From Acidimicrobiia bacterium (GTDB taxonomy: Bacteria; Actinomycetota; Acidimicrobiia; Acidimicrobiales; AC-14): 34,004 nucleotides of DNA. Below, piece after piece: positions 1-6,271 of this stretch (positions are counted from its first letter, which is position 1; every line of letters starts with the position of its first letter). Under the pieces are notes generated by a model that was not told the DNA's origin, ran no database searches, and saw only the letters and a program-made list of their open reading frames with translations. The translations under genes were made by a program, and so were the position numbers. The stretch covers positions 1 through 34,004 of the forward strand of contig JAHFUP010000058.1 of assembly GCA_023265025.1 (NCBI GenBank), read 5' to 3'.

Positions 1-10
1 CCTCCACGGC

Positions 11-29
11 CCCGGGTCGCCGACCCGGG
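11..29 (-). terminator. Hairpin after the early minus operon
   Basis: Perfect 8-bp inverted repeat CCCGGGTC/GACCCGGG with a GCC loop, lying about 20 bases beyond the stop of the last minus-strand gene. There is no T-run on either side, so termination by this stem alone is an inference. The other bases of 1-47 hold no recognisable gene. Confidence 0.45.
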
Positions 30-47
30 CAAGCGGTGTCCGCCCGG

Positions 48-1118
48 TCACGCTGACACCCCGCCCGGCCCGTAGGCCAGCTCGGCCAGGGATGCGTTGT
101 CAACAAGGTCGGGATGGTCGAGCATCACCAGCGCCGCCTCCTCAACGAGGCCCCGGTCCCGGGCTGTGACGGACCCGGAGGTGAGGCCGAGAACACCGAC
201 GAGCTCGGACCACATGACCGCGGCCATCCGCTGCGGGGTCGGGTCGTCCCACACGCCGGCGACGGCCTCGGGGTCGACCCCGGTAGCGTCCGGGTCGTCA
301 TACCGGGTCTCCCAGTCGACAGGCCGGTCGGCGACAAGGTCGACGAGCCACCGTTTCACCTCGTTTGTCACATCCACGTCGCCGCCGCCGGTGTGGTCGA
401 AGTGGTCGGTGTCCCACGCGATCCACTCCTTGCCGTCCCGCCCTCCCGTGCACGTCTTGTTGCGGCACTTCCACGCCGGCATCGGCTTCTTGCCCTCCTC
501 GACCCGCTGCTCGTTGTCCGCCCGGTTGTCCCACAGCCCCGACCCGCACGCCGGGCACTTCGGCCCCGTGTCGTCGGTGGGATCGTCGGCTATCCCGTCC
601 ATCTCCTCGGCGGGGGTCGGCGCGTACCCGGCCAACACCATGACGAACGCGAGGGGCAGGCGCAGGGCCTTGGACACGGCCCTCGTCTCGGCCATGGACC
701 TGAGCGCGTAGGAGTCCCGGTCCGCCCAGTTCCGCTCCGACCACAGGCATTCCATTTCGGCGGCACCAACCTCCCCACCGTCGGCGACACGGATCACCTG
801 CGCCCGCGCCTCCCAGCCACCCACCCCCCTCGAGGTGGCGGTGGGGGCCTGATAGTCGGGGGTGCGGCGGGTCCACTCGATCCGCACCGACAGGCCCAGC
901 ATCGACCCCAAGAACTGCCAGCCTTCCACCTGCACATAGTCCCGGGCGTCGGCCCGTTTCGACAGGCGGCGGGCGAGACCCTGGGAGCGGACGAACCCGG
1001 CCAGCGTCCGGGCGATCTCCCCGAACGCCTCGAGCTGCTCGGCGGGGGAGCCCGCCGGGATCATCCCCACCTCGGCCGGGTGCGCCACCGCCACAATCTC
1101 CGCAGTGTGCTCAGACAT
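48..1118 (-). CDS. ERF/SSAP-like recombination protein with zinc cluster
   Basis: This 356-residue protein resembles an actinophage early family often found beside recombination genes. The core spans about residues 65-166, with GWQFLGSMLGLSVRIEWTRR near 66 and the signature RSMAETRAVSKALRLPL at about 140-156. A four-Cys zinc cluster follows (C188, C191, C218, C223), then a helical C-terminal part. The ATG at 1118 is chosen over the in-frame ATG at 1136 because GAGAGGGAG lies just before it. It is the last gene of the leftward operon. Single-strand annealing or recombination accessory is the best guess from remembered family similarity; no catalytic residue proves it, so the exact role is uncertain. 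Confidence 0.7.
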   Translation of the reverse strand: MSEHTAEIVAVAHPAEVGMIPAGSPAEQLEAFGEIARTLAGFVRSQGLARRLSKRADARDYVQVEGWQFLGSMLGLSVRIEWTRRTPDYQAPTATSRGVGGWEARAQVIRVADGGEVGAAEMECLWSERNWADRDSYALRSMAETRAVSKALRLPLAFVMVLAGYAPTPAEEMDGIADDPTDDTGPKCPACGSGLWDNRADNEQRVEEGKKPMPAWKCRNKTCTGGRDGKEWIAWDTDHFDHTGGGDVDVTNEVKRWLVDLVADRPVDWETRYDDPDATGVDPEAVAGVWDDPTPQRMAAVMWSELVGVLGLTSGSVTARDRGLVEEAALVMLDHPDLVDNASLAELAYGPGGVSA

Positions 1119-1142
1119 GTCATCTCCCTCTCGCATGGTCGC

Positions 1143-1763
1143 TCAGTGCCGTCGTTGCCCGTGCGCGAGCTCGCCCGCCCACCGCGCCCTCGACACGGGC
1201 ACCCGGTCCAGTCGGCGGGCCGGGGTGCCGGGTGCCGGGTCGTTCCAGCCGAGGAACGTGTCCAAGACCGCCTCCGCGTATCCTGTCGCGGTGTCCTCAT
1301 CACCGCCGGCCTCGTTGAGGGCTCGGCGGCGTGCCAGCGCCTCGAGAGCGCCGACCCGCAGGTTGGAGTCGTCGAGACGGAACACGTCGGCGAGATTGTC
1401 GGCGCCGACCCATTCGACGAGGAGGTCCCGGTCGACGATGCGCCGCTGACGGGCCGACCCGGACCGGTAGGCGACGTCGCCGAGCCTGACGTCTCCACGC
1501 TCGGTCACGTCGACGAGGAGGAGCTCGTCGACGACCGTCCGAAGGATCCCGACGGCACGGCGGAGCCGGTCAACCTCCCCTTCCGCCAGCCACAGCACGT
1601 CGACCGGGTCGACACCCCCCACGGCGTGCTCGTCCCGCCACCCGGCGACCGTCTCGGCGGCGTACCCACGCGCACGGTCGGGATCCGTGTCGACCATCCC
1701 AGCAACCGCGGCGAGCAGGTCCCGGATCATGCGTCTCGTGTCCGCCGTCAGGCTGTCACTCAT
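1143..1763 (-). CDS. Hypothetical early phage protein
   Basis: A 206-residue acidic, soluble, mostly helical protein that I do not recognise. It has no transmembrane segment or Cys cluster, and is rich in Asp, Glu, Arg and Leu. The start is the ATG at 1763, preceded by a GAGAGGGGAC purine stretch; in-frame codons upstream up to 1964 encode low-complexity shadow sequence over neighbouring genes. Its start overlaps the stop of the preceding gene (1756-1974) by 8 bases, so the two are probably translationally coupled. It ends 24 bases before the SSAP-like gene start, in the same operon. Confidence 0.65.
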   Translation of the reverse strand: MSDSLTADTRRMIRDLLAAVAGMVDTDPDRARGYAAETVAGWRDEHAVGGVDPVDVLWLAEGEVDRLRRAVGILRTVVDELLLVDVTERGDVRLGDVAYRSGSARQRRIVDRDLLVEWVGADNLADVFRLDDSNLRVGALEALARRRALNEAGGDEDTATGYAEAVLDTFLGWNDPAPGTPARRLDRVPVSRARWAGELAHGQRRH

Positions 1764-1974
1764 CCCCGTCCCCTCTCCACTCGACCTGGTCCATGTCAGC
1801 CGGCGTCCACAGTGCCCGCCGCCGCCGGCGACGCTCCTGCTCATCCCCGGTGATGCCGAGCATCCGGTCGATCCGTCGGAGCGACAGCCAGGATCGCCAC
1901 CGCCAGTAGGGGGCGGTGAGCCGATCTGACCATGCCCAGCCGGTCGCGGTCCGCTCAAGGTCACGTTTCCACAT
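1756..1974 (-). CDS. Small basic hypothetical protein
   Basis: A 72-residue, Trp- and Arg-rich protein, with several Trp in residues 1-35 (WAW, YWRWRSW) and an RRRRRR run near residue 53. The start is the ATG at 1974, which overlaps the 3' end of the upstream zinc-ribbon gene by 14 bases. A GGAGG lies about 10 bases before it. Longer in-frame readings to 2181 are the antisense-like second frame of the upstream gene and are discarded. The Arg run suggests nucleic-acid contact, which is inference only. Confidence 0.55.
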   Translation of the reverse strand: MWKRDLERTATGWAWSDRLTAPYWRWRSWLSLRRIDRMLGITGDEQERRRRRRALWTPADMDQVEWRGDGDE

Positions 1975-2191
1975 CGTCCGCCCCAGCCTCCAGCCGGCGG
2001 CGACTACCGCCACAGGGCGGATCGGGCGCCACCATGTCGGTAGTGTCGGCACGACACGACAGCCCCGCGTGACAGTTCGGGCAGAGACCGTTCGCCTTCG
2101 CGGGCCAGTCTTCACCGCAGACGGCGCAGTGCTGCGGCAGTCGGCTATGTGGTGTCGATCTCCGGTTGGTTCCCAGGTCACGCCTCAGCAT
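1961..2191 (-). CDS. Small zinc-ribbon protein
   Basis: A 76-residue protein with one clear CxxC...CxxCH zinc ribbon (CAVC at about residues 22-25, then CPNCH near 37-41), a fold commonly used for nucleic-acid or protein contact. The ATG at 2191 has GAGGAG seven bases upstream. It starts 3 bases after the stop of the HTH gene, and its 3' end overlaps the next gene, so it sits in a tightly coupled set. No specific function can be given. Confidence 0.7.
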   Translation of the reverse strand: MLRRDLGTNRRSTPHSRLPQHCAVCGEDWPAKANGLCPNCHAGLSCRADTTDMVAPDPPCGGSRRRLEAGADDVET

Positions 2192-2194
2192 GGG

Positions 2195-2470
2195 CTACTC
2201 CTCTCCGAGTGCTTGCGTGCGCCGCTGAACCTCGCGGGCGATGCGGCCAACATGGCGCATGTTCCGCTCAAAGTCGATCAGCATCTTGACGGTCCGCGCC
2301 AGCTCCTCCCCGCCCCGAGCGGCGATCGCATTGATCAGCGCCGGCGACGTCTTCGCCGCCTTGCCGCAGAGCTGATAGGAGACGGCCGCCCGGGTCAACC
2401 CGAGCTCGTCGGCGAGGGACTGGCCGGTGATGCCACAGCGGGCCAGTTCGATGGCGGCGGGTGACATCAT
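2195..2470 (-). CDS. Small helix-turn-helix protein
   Basis: A 91-residue protein with a predicted helix-turn-helix at about residues 14-36 (GQSLADELGLTRAAVSYQL), followed by long charged helices. The fold resembles small phage Cro/XRE-type or MerR-like DNA-binding proteins. GAGGAGG at 7-13 bases upstream supports the ATG at 2470; the ATG at 2467 is equally possible. In-frame codons further upstream read through the GC-rich repeat of the neighbouring gene as a Pro/Gly ladder and are not real. It is a candidate regulator of the early operon; no partner is visible. Confidence 0.65.
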   Translation of the reverse strand: MMSPAAIELARCGITGQSLADELGLTRAAVSYQLCGKAAKTSPALINAIAARGGEELARTVKMLIDFERNMRHVGRIAREVQRRTQALGEE

Positions 2471-2510
2471 CTCGGTGCCTCCTCGGCTCTCGTTGCTCTC
2501 TTCTCGTCGA

Positions 2511-3116
2511 TCATGGCCGCACCTCGACCATCCGGTCGAGCAGCCGGAGGGCGCTTGACCGCAGTTCCATGACTGTGGGGGCGAGCGCATCCCCGGCGGC
2601 ATCCCAGGCGGCAGCCCAGGCGGCATCCCAGACGGCAGCCCTGGCGGCAGCCCTGGCGGCATCCCAGGCGGCAGCCCTGACGCCGGCGGCATCCCCGGCG
2701 GCAGCCCAGGCGGCAGCCCAGGCGGCATCCCTGGCTACAGCCCAGGCGGCAGCCCAGGCGGCATCCCAGGCCGCATCCCTGACTACAGCCCTGGCGGCAT
2801 CCCTGGCAGCAGCCCAGGCGGCTCCGGCTTCCCGGCGCGCCTCGCGGAGAGTCGGCAACACTGCATCCAACATCGACCAGTCGGTCACGGGCGGGAGGGC
2901 AGCCACCCTCGTCGCGGTGGCGGCGAGCCCCGCAGCGTGCAGCCACGCGGGAACGTATGAGCGGACCAGCCAGTCCGCCGCCATCAGCCCACGGACCCGC
3001 TCCGCTTCCAGGCTGACGTCGGCGTGAGCGACACGCGCCACCATCAACCCCAACTCCCGCTGGAAGTCCTCGTCGCCCACATCGGCGAGCTCAGCGACGA
3101 AATCCTCAAGAATCAT
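2511..3116 (-). CDS. Ala/Trp tetrad-repeat protein
   Basis: A 201-residue protein. Residues 1-95 are an ordinary acidic helical domain, followed by about 80 residues of repeating tetrads of the type AAWD, AAWA and AARD (about residues 97-178), then a short helical tail. Proteins with such AAWDAAW arrays recur in phage and bacterial genomes without an agreed function; a long amphipathic helix or solenoid is likely. The ATG at 3116 overlaps the TGA of the upstream gene as ATGA, with AGGTGG before it. Repeat copy number may vary between related phages, because the DNA is a 12-base tandem array. Confidence 0.75.
   Translation of the reverse strand: MILEDFVAELADVGDEDFQRELGLMVARVAHADVSLEAERVRGLMAADWLVRSYVPAWLHAAGLAATATRVAALPPVTDWSMLDAVLPTLREARREAGAAWAAARDAARAVVRDAAWDAAWAAAWAVARDAAWAAAWAAAGDAAGVRAAAWDAARAAARAAVWDAAWAAAWDAAGDALAPTVMELRSSALRLLDRMVEVRP
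2591..2822. repeat. 12-bp degenerate tandem repeat (coding)
   Basis: A GC-rich array of 12-base units (plus-strand consensus GGCGGCATCCCA or GGCGGCAGCCCA) inside the Ala/Trp repeat gene. Each unit encodes one AAWD/AAWA-type tetrad on the minus strand. Units differ by one to three bases, which indicates expansion followed by drift. The shadow frames read as Pro-Gly or Cys-Gly ladders. Confidence 0.85.
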
Positions 3117-3622
3117 CGTCGCACCACCTGCGGGTCGGCGACCGTCCACACGAGCGCCGCGGCGGCGCCGAGGGTGCCCGCCCACAGGGTGAGCTGCGGC
3201 CAGCCGCCCGCCCACCCGGCCAGCCGGCCAGCCCACACTCCGAGTCCGGTGGCAGCCATGAGGGCGAGACCGGTGAGGATGCCGATGACCAGTCCTCCGG
3301 CGATGGCGAGCAGGCCCTCTCGGACGGTCAGTGGGGCCGGTGCGGCAGGTCGGGGGTTGGGGGTGAGGGACCGTCGGCCGCAGTGACCGCAGGTCCCCCA
3401 GGCGACCTCTCCGCCGATGAGCGTGCCACCGCACTGGTCACAGTGCCGCTCGTCGGCGAACACTTTCGCCTCCCATACCATGATGTCGGCGCTGGCGTTG
3501 ACGGGTTGGGCGACCGCGCCCACGTTCTGCCAGCCGCCCATCGTGTAGATGGTTTCGATGTCTTGGAGGGTGCCGGTGTCCGGGTCTCCTTCGATTGGGA
3601 TTGTGGCGATCTGCCGTCTCAT
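3113..3622 (-). CDS. Zinc-ribbon membrane protein
   Basis: First gene of the leftward early operon, 169 residues. A soluble N-terminal region is followed by a four-Cys zinc ribbon (C61, C64, C78, C81), a Pro/Ala linker, and two hydrophobic segments at about 104-130 and 143-162, giving a hairpin membrane anchor. The start at 3622 has GGAGGAG upstream. The protein would display a zinc ribbon at the inner membrane; role unknown. A promoter lies 29 bases upstream. The TGA overlaps the start of the next gene. Confidence 0.7.
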   Translation of the reverse strand: MRRQIATIPIEGDPDTGTLQDIETIYTMGGWQNVGAVAQPVNASADIMVWEAKVFADERHCDQCGGTLIGGEVAWGTCGHCGRRSLTPNPRPAAPAPLTVREGLLAIAGGLVIGILTGLALMAATGLGVWAGRLAGWAGGWPQLTLWAGTLGAAAALVWTVADPQVVRR

Positions 3623-3650
3623 GTGTGCTCCTCCGTTGCCGGTTGACACC

Positions 3651-3679
3651 ACCCTACCCCTTGACCTGTCATACGTCAA
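3651..3679 (-). promoter_or_regulatory. Promoter for the early minus operon
   Basis: On the minus strand there is TTGACG (3679-3674), a 17-base spacer, then TAGGGT (3656-3651), 29 bases before the first gene's ATG. This is close to the primary-sigma consensus. The palindrome CTTGAC-N9-GTCAAG (3660-3680) covers the -35 and spacer and is a likely repressor site. Confidence 0.6.
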
Positions 3680-3680
3680 G
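3660..3680. promoter_or_regulatory. Candidate operator 1 (CTTGAC-N9-GTCAAG)
   Basis: A perfect 6-bp inverted repeat with a 9-base centre, overlapping the early minus promoter. Its inner part contains TGACCTGTCA, which differs by one base from the centre of the palindrome at 3770-3791, as expected if one dimeric repressor binds both. Confidence 0.45.
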
Positions 3681-3697
3681 CGGGGGCTTGGATGAGA

Positions 3698-3758
3698 TTT
3701 CGCGACCCGGTGCGGAGGGTGGTCAGCCTGGTCGTGTGGCCCGGTCGAGGTCGCGAAA
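3698..3758. repeat. 10-bp inverted repeat in divergent control region
   Basis: TTTCGCGACC at 3698-3707 and its exact reverse complement GGTCGCGAAA at 3749-3758, separated by 41 bases. Both arms have a GAGA(TG) extension on the outer side. It is symmetrically placed between the two divergent promoters. Regulator binding or looping is an inference. Confidence 0.6.
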
Positions 3759-3769
3759 CATCTCCACTT

Positions 3770-3791
3770 CCCGCGTGACATGTCACACGGG
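3770..3791. promoter_or_regulatory. Candidate operator 2 (22-bp palindrome)
   Basis: CCCGCGTGACATGTCACACGG plus a final G forms a 22-bp palindrome with one mismatched pair and a perfect GTGACATGTCAC core. It lies just upstream of, or over, the -35 region of the rightward promoter. Confidence 0.55.
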
Positions 3792-3831
3792 AGGGAGTAT
3801 CTTGAGGCTATACCCCCCGGAGAAACCGGGG
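3775..3831 (+). promoter_or_regulatory. Rightward promoter region and leader hairpin
   Basis: Two -10 candidates exist: GTATCT at 3797-3802 with GTGACA 16 bases upstream (3775-3780), or TATACC at 3809-3814 inside GGCTATACC. A leader stem CCCCGG-AGAAA-CCGGGG follows at 3815-3831. The gene start is at 3854, after a GGAAAGGG ribosome site. Which -10 is used cannot be decided by eye. Confidence 0.4.
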
Positions 3832-3853
3832 AGAGGGACCGGAAAGGGCCACC

Positions 3854-4072
3854 ATGACCACCGACAGAACCCCCACGATGAACCTCTCCGAGATTCTTTC
3901 GGTCACTTGGGGGCCGTCCCCCGTCGAGCCGATCAACCTCATCTCGGTCGAGTTCGACGACGGCATCCAGTCCTGGGAATGCAGCTTCGCCGTCGCCGCA
4001 GCCTTCGCAGAGGCTGCCGGACTCACCGTCGAGACCACCACCCCCGACGGGCTGACAGGGTGGACACGATGA
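3854..4072 (+). CDS. Small acidic hypothetical protein
   Basis: A 72-residue protein and the first gene of the rightward small-gene operon. The sequence is acidic with a mixed alpha/beta look (INLISVEFDDGIQSWECSF), and has no membrane segment or metal motif. GGAAAGGG precedes the ATG. The stop overlaps the next start as ATGA. Position directly after the operator region suggests an immediate-early role, which is inference; the family is not recognised. Confidence 0.6.
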   Translation: MTTDRTPTMNLSEILSVTWGPSPVEPINLISVEFDDGIQSWECSFAVAAAFAEAAGLTVETTTPDGLTGWTR

Positions 4073-4245
4073 CGGCACAGCACGCTCGGCAGCTCGAGGA
4101 GTTCGTCGCCGTCCTCGACGACGGCGACGCCTGGGACATGCTCGCACGCCTCGGATGGCAGCTCATCGACCGTACCGGGGGAGTGGAGACGTGGGAGAAC
4201 GACGGCCGCACGATCCGGCGGGCGCCCACGGGGAGGGCCGCATGA
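4069..4245 (+). CDS. 58-aa protein, paralog of the one at 5151
   Basis: A 58-residue unknown protein starting in an ATGA overlap with the previous gene. Its central block reads W-x-ML-x-R-x-GW-x(2)-ID-x(4)-GVE-x-WE. The same block, at the same length, occurs in the product of 5151-5327, which points to an old duplication within this operon. The rest of the sequence is acidic and without a known motif. The start at 4069 is preferred because the upstream frame is the shadow of the preceding gene. Confidence 0.6.
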   Translation: MTAQHARQLEEFVAVLDDGDAWDMLARLGWQLIDRTGGVETWENDGRTIRRAPTGRAA

Positions 4246-4505
4246 CCGACGACCGCGCGCAGCCAACGAGGAGCGTCATCCTCACCGACGCTCAGGCCGC
4301 CGCCCTCGCCGCCGACGTGGCTGCGGACCTCATCGACGGCTACGGCGACCTGTTCTACGAGTTCCCGACGCTCACCACCGCCTCCGCACATGCAGTGCAG
4401 GCCGCTTTGCACGAGATCGCTCGGCGTCACCGAAAGGCGAGCGAGGCCGAGGAGGGGAATGGGTTCATGCGCCTACTGTGGGGCGAGGAGGAGAATGATG
4501 AGTGA
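4242..4505 (+). CDS. Small helical hypothetical protein
   Basis: An 87-residue, Ala-rich helical protein (TDAQAAALAADVAADLIDGY near residues 16-35), ending in an acidic tail. The ATG at 4242 overlaps the previous stop by 4 bases and has GGGAGGG upstream. No family recognised. The 3' end carries the ribosome site for the next gene and overlaps it by about 8 bases, so coupled translation is likely. Confidence 0.6.
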   Translation: MTDDRAQPTRSVILTDAQAAALAADVAADLIDGYGDLFYEFPTLTTASAHAVQAALHEIARRHRKASEAEEGNGFMRLLWGEEENDE

Positions 4506-4932
4506 CCACAAGCGACCGTCCGACTACGAAGTGCTGACCGCGGTCACGGATGCCGCCGAAGCTGCCGGTATGCGGGTCGGCCCCGTTTTCACACCGACCC
4601 CGGAGATGCGGCAGGCCGCGGCCGAAAGGTTGGAAGTGGCGGAGACCGCCATTAGGGACGCTTCTGGGGCTGTCCCGCCTGTCCGGCTGCCGTTCAACCC
4701 GACGAGCCGGCAGCGTCAGCAGCGGTGGAGCAGCCGCCACGACGACCCGCTGTGGCTTCTCACCCCCGCCGAGTTCGGGTGGCTCCCCGACGGTACAACG
4801 CTCATCTGCATCGACGGTCATCGGGTCGTGAAAGGGGTCGACAGCATCGACCAGGACACAAGGGGCGGATATCTCGCGTTCGGGCTCCTGGAGTCGCAGA
4901 TCATCCTCGAGAAGGAGAAAAAGAATGGTTAA
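4498..4932 (+). CDS. Hypothetical early protein
   Basis: A 144-residue protein of unknown family. The N-terminal half is helical, and the middle is basic and Gln/Arg rich (SRQRQQRW near 65-72). The C-terminal part is beta-like (TTLICIDGHRVVKG) and ends in a Lys/Glu tail. Two ATGs stand in tandem at 4495 and 4498; the second has the better distance (6 bases) to AGGAGG. It overlaps the next gene by 8 bases. Confidence 0.6.
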   Translation: MSDHKRPSDYEVLTAVTDAAEAAGMRVGPVFTPTPEMRQAAAERLEVAETAIRDASGAVPPVRLPFNPTSRQRQQRWSSRHDDPLWLLTPAEFGWLPDGTTLICIDGHRVVKGVDSIDQDTRGGYLAFGLLESQIILEKEKKNG

Positions 4933-5158
4933 GCGGCATGAGCAGCTTACGGCTGCCCTCGTTGGGCTCGTCGATGGAGGCGAGTATCTGTACCAGACGA
5001 ATGCCTCCTTCGCCCAGGGAATCGACCAGACGGTCAACATGCTGAGCGTCTTTGTCGGGGCATGGGCGAGAGAGGCAGAACAACGTCAGGCCGACATGGA
5101 CCTACTCATCCGATCTGTCAAGGCCGGTGGGCTGGTCCGTGGGGTCGGCGATGACTGA
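4925..5158 (+). CDS. Small helical hypothetical protein
   Basis: A 77-residue protein with a strong AAGGAG ribosome site just upstream. It is largely helical with heptad-like hydrophobics across residues 25-65 (QTVNMLSVFVGAWAREAEQR), so a short coiled coil is possible. There is no signal peptide. It ends overlapping the next gene by 8 bases in the same rightward operon. Confidence 0.6.
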   Translation: MVKRHEQLTAALVGLVDGGEYLYQTNASFAQGIDQTVNMLSVFVGAWAREAEQRQADMDLLIRSVKAGGLVRGVGDD

Positions 5159-5327
5159 CCGTTTCCCCGGCCCCGGCAGGGACCGCATCGGCTGGGAGAT
5201 CGCCTGGGGCATGCTGGAGCGGTTCGGGTGGCGGCGGGTCGACTACGGCCCCGGGGTGGAGGCGTGGGAGGAGCCGGACACCGGGCTCATCCTTGTCAGG
5301 GAGACACCCTCAGCAACCGATAGGTGA
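5151..5327 (+). CDS. 58-aa protein, paralog of the one at 4069
   Basis: Same length as the 4069 product, sharing W-x-ML-x-R-x-GW-x(2)-VD-x(4)-GVE-x-WE in the middle. The ATG at 5151 overlaps the previous gene. Last gene of the small rightward operon; its stop is only 8 bases from the stop of the convergent lysin gene. Function unknown. Confidence 0.6.
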   Translation: MTDRFPGPGRDRIGWEIAWGMLERFGWRRVDYGPGVEAWEEPDTGLILVRETPSATDR

Positions 5328-5331
5328 CGGG

Positions 5332-5356
5332 CGGCTCAGCCGAGGAGGCCGAGCCG
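5332..5356. terminator. Bidirectional terminator candidate
   Basis: An inverted repeat CGGCTC-A-GCC / GGC-C-GAGCCG (nine pairs, one mismatch, 5-base loop) spans the junction of two convergent genes and reaches into the lysin's last codons. No T-run is present; its position at a convergent junction is the main support. Confidence 0.4.
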
Positions 5357-6007
5357 GTCGAGGACGGCGGCGAGCTCGCCCCGGGTGACGGGCTCATCCG
5401 GCCGGAACGCCCCACCCTCACTGACACCCATCAGCCCGACGGACATCACCTTCTGGATGCTCACCGCCGCCCAATGGTCCGACCAGTCTGTCGGTTCGGC
5501 GGTGTCTCCGAGGGGGAGAAGGTAGTCCTCGACGATGGAGACCCCGTAGTCGGGGCTGGGCGCCCACCTGCCACCGAGGTCCTCCACGTTGGGGGCGGCG
5601 GCCCAGTACTGGCGGGGGAGGGGACGCTGAAGGATCTCGAGGTCGTAGATGTCGTCGCTGCCTTCCGCGTACATGCGCAGCCTGCGGAGGTGGCCGCGGG
5701 CTCCGTCGCGGATTGTCGGCCAGCTCATCCCGGGTACTCCGGGGCCGGTGGCGCCGACCCCGGCGAAGTTCCACTGCTCGGGCTGGACGGACCCGCCGTA
5801 GTTGAACGCGGCGGTCTCTTTTACTGCCTGTGCGAGGGCGATGTCCGCACGCACACCCTCCTCCTCGCCGACCTCGTAGTAGGCGTTGACAATGGTGGCG
5901 AGGAGGCTGTCGTGGTAGGCCGGGTTGCCGCGGGTGTGTGCCTTCTCGAGGACCCAGCGGGCAGCCTGCAGCCAGGTCGCCTCGGGGGCGCCCAGGATCG
6001 GGGTCAC
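5336..6007 (-). CDS. Glucosaminidase-type endolysin with SLH motif
   Basis: A 223-residue peptidoglycan hydrolase. Residues 55-95 (IALAQAVKETAAFNYGG, then QWNFAGVGATG) match the glucosaminidase/lysozyme-like fold, with E64 of VKET in the place of the catalytic Glu. The C-terminal 40 residues (VMSVGLMGVSEGGAFRPDEP, then VTRGELAAVL) look like a single S-layer-homology repeat, which in other proteins binds secondary wall polysaccharide. The start is a GTG at 6007, immediately after the stop of the holin-like gene. It is the last gene of the lysis cassette. Cleavage chemistry is assigned by fold only. Confidence 0.75.
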   Translation of the reverse strand: MTPILGAPEATWLQAARWVLEKAHTRGNPAYHDSLLATIVNAYYEVGEEEGVRADIALAQAVKETAAFNYGGSVQPEQWNFAGVGATGPGVPGMSWPTIRDGARGHLRRLRMYAEGSDDIYDLEILQRPLPRQYWAAAPNVEDLGGRWAPSPDYGVSIVEDYLLPLGDTAEPTDWSDHWAAVSIQKVMSVGLMGVSEGGAFRPDEPVTRGELAAVLDRLGLLG

Positions 6008-6238
6008 TCAGATCTCGGGGTGGCCGGACGCGTTGAAAGCCTCATCGACCGAGGCGGGCGCCCACACGATGCTGCGGGTGGCGACCGCGCCGATGAGCAT
6101 GAGGAGGGGGTTGGCGAGGCCGAGAATCGCCGCCACCTGGTCGGGGGAGAGCTCGAACCCGAAGGCGACGACGAGGGACAGCGCCGAGGAGAGGACGGCG
6201 ATGATGGCAACGTTGGCGTAGACCGGTTCGGTTCTCAC
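6008..6238 (-). CDS. Holin-like membrane protein
   Basis: A 76-residue protein with two hydrophobic segments at about residues 8-28 and 34-55, and a charged C-terminal tail, as in class II-type holins. The GTG at 6238 has AGGAG upstream. It lies between two peptidoglycan hydrolase genes on the same strand, which supports a pore-forming lysis role. Sequence alone cannot tell a holin from an antiholin or other small membrane protein. Confidence 0.65.
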   Translation of the reverse strand: MRTEPVYANVAIIAVLSSALSLVVAFGFELSPDQVAAILGLANPLLMLIGAVATRSIVWAPASVDEAFNASGHPEI

Positions 6239-6249
6239 GGCTGCACTCC

Positions 6250-6271
6250 TATCAGTTTCCTATCAGTTTCC
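6250..6271 (-). repeat. 11-bp tandem repeat at amidase/holin junction
   Basis: GAAACTGATAG occurs twice in direct succession on the minus strand. The first copy encodes the last residues of the amidase; the second contains the amidase stop codon and leads into the holin ribosome site AGGAG. A small tandem duplication at a gene junction. Confidence 0.6.

Noticed and set aside
114-1853. A 579-residue open frame on the plus strand
   Set aside because: Antisense to two coupled early genes with good starts. Arg/Pro/Val-rich composition is typical of a GC-rich shadow frame.
2591-2728. Pro-Gly ladder as an N-terminal extension of the HTH gene
   Set aside because: It is a second-frame reading of the Ala/Trp repeat; the ribosome site supports the start at 2470.
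2590-2830. CRISPR-like repeat array
   Set aside because: Units are 12 bases, contiguous and coding for a tetrad protein repeat; no spacers.
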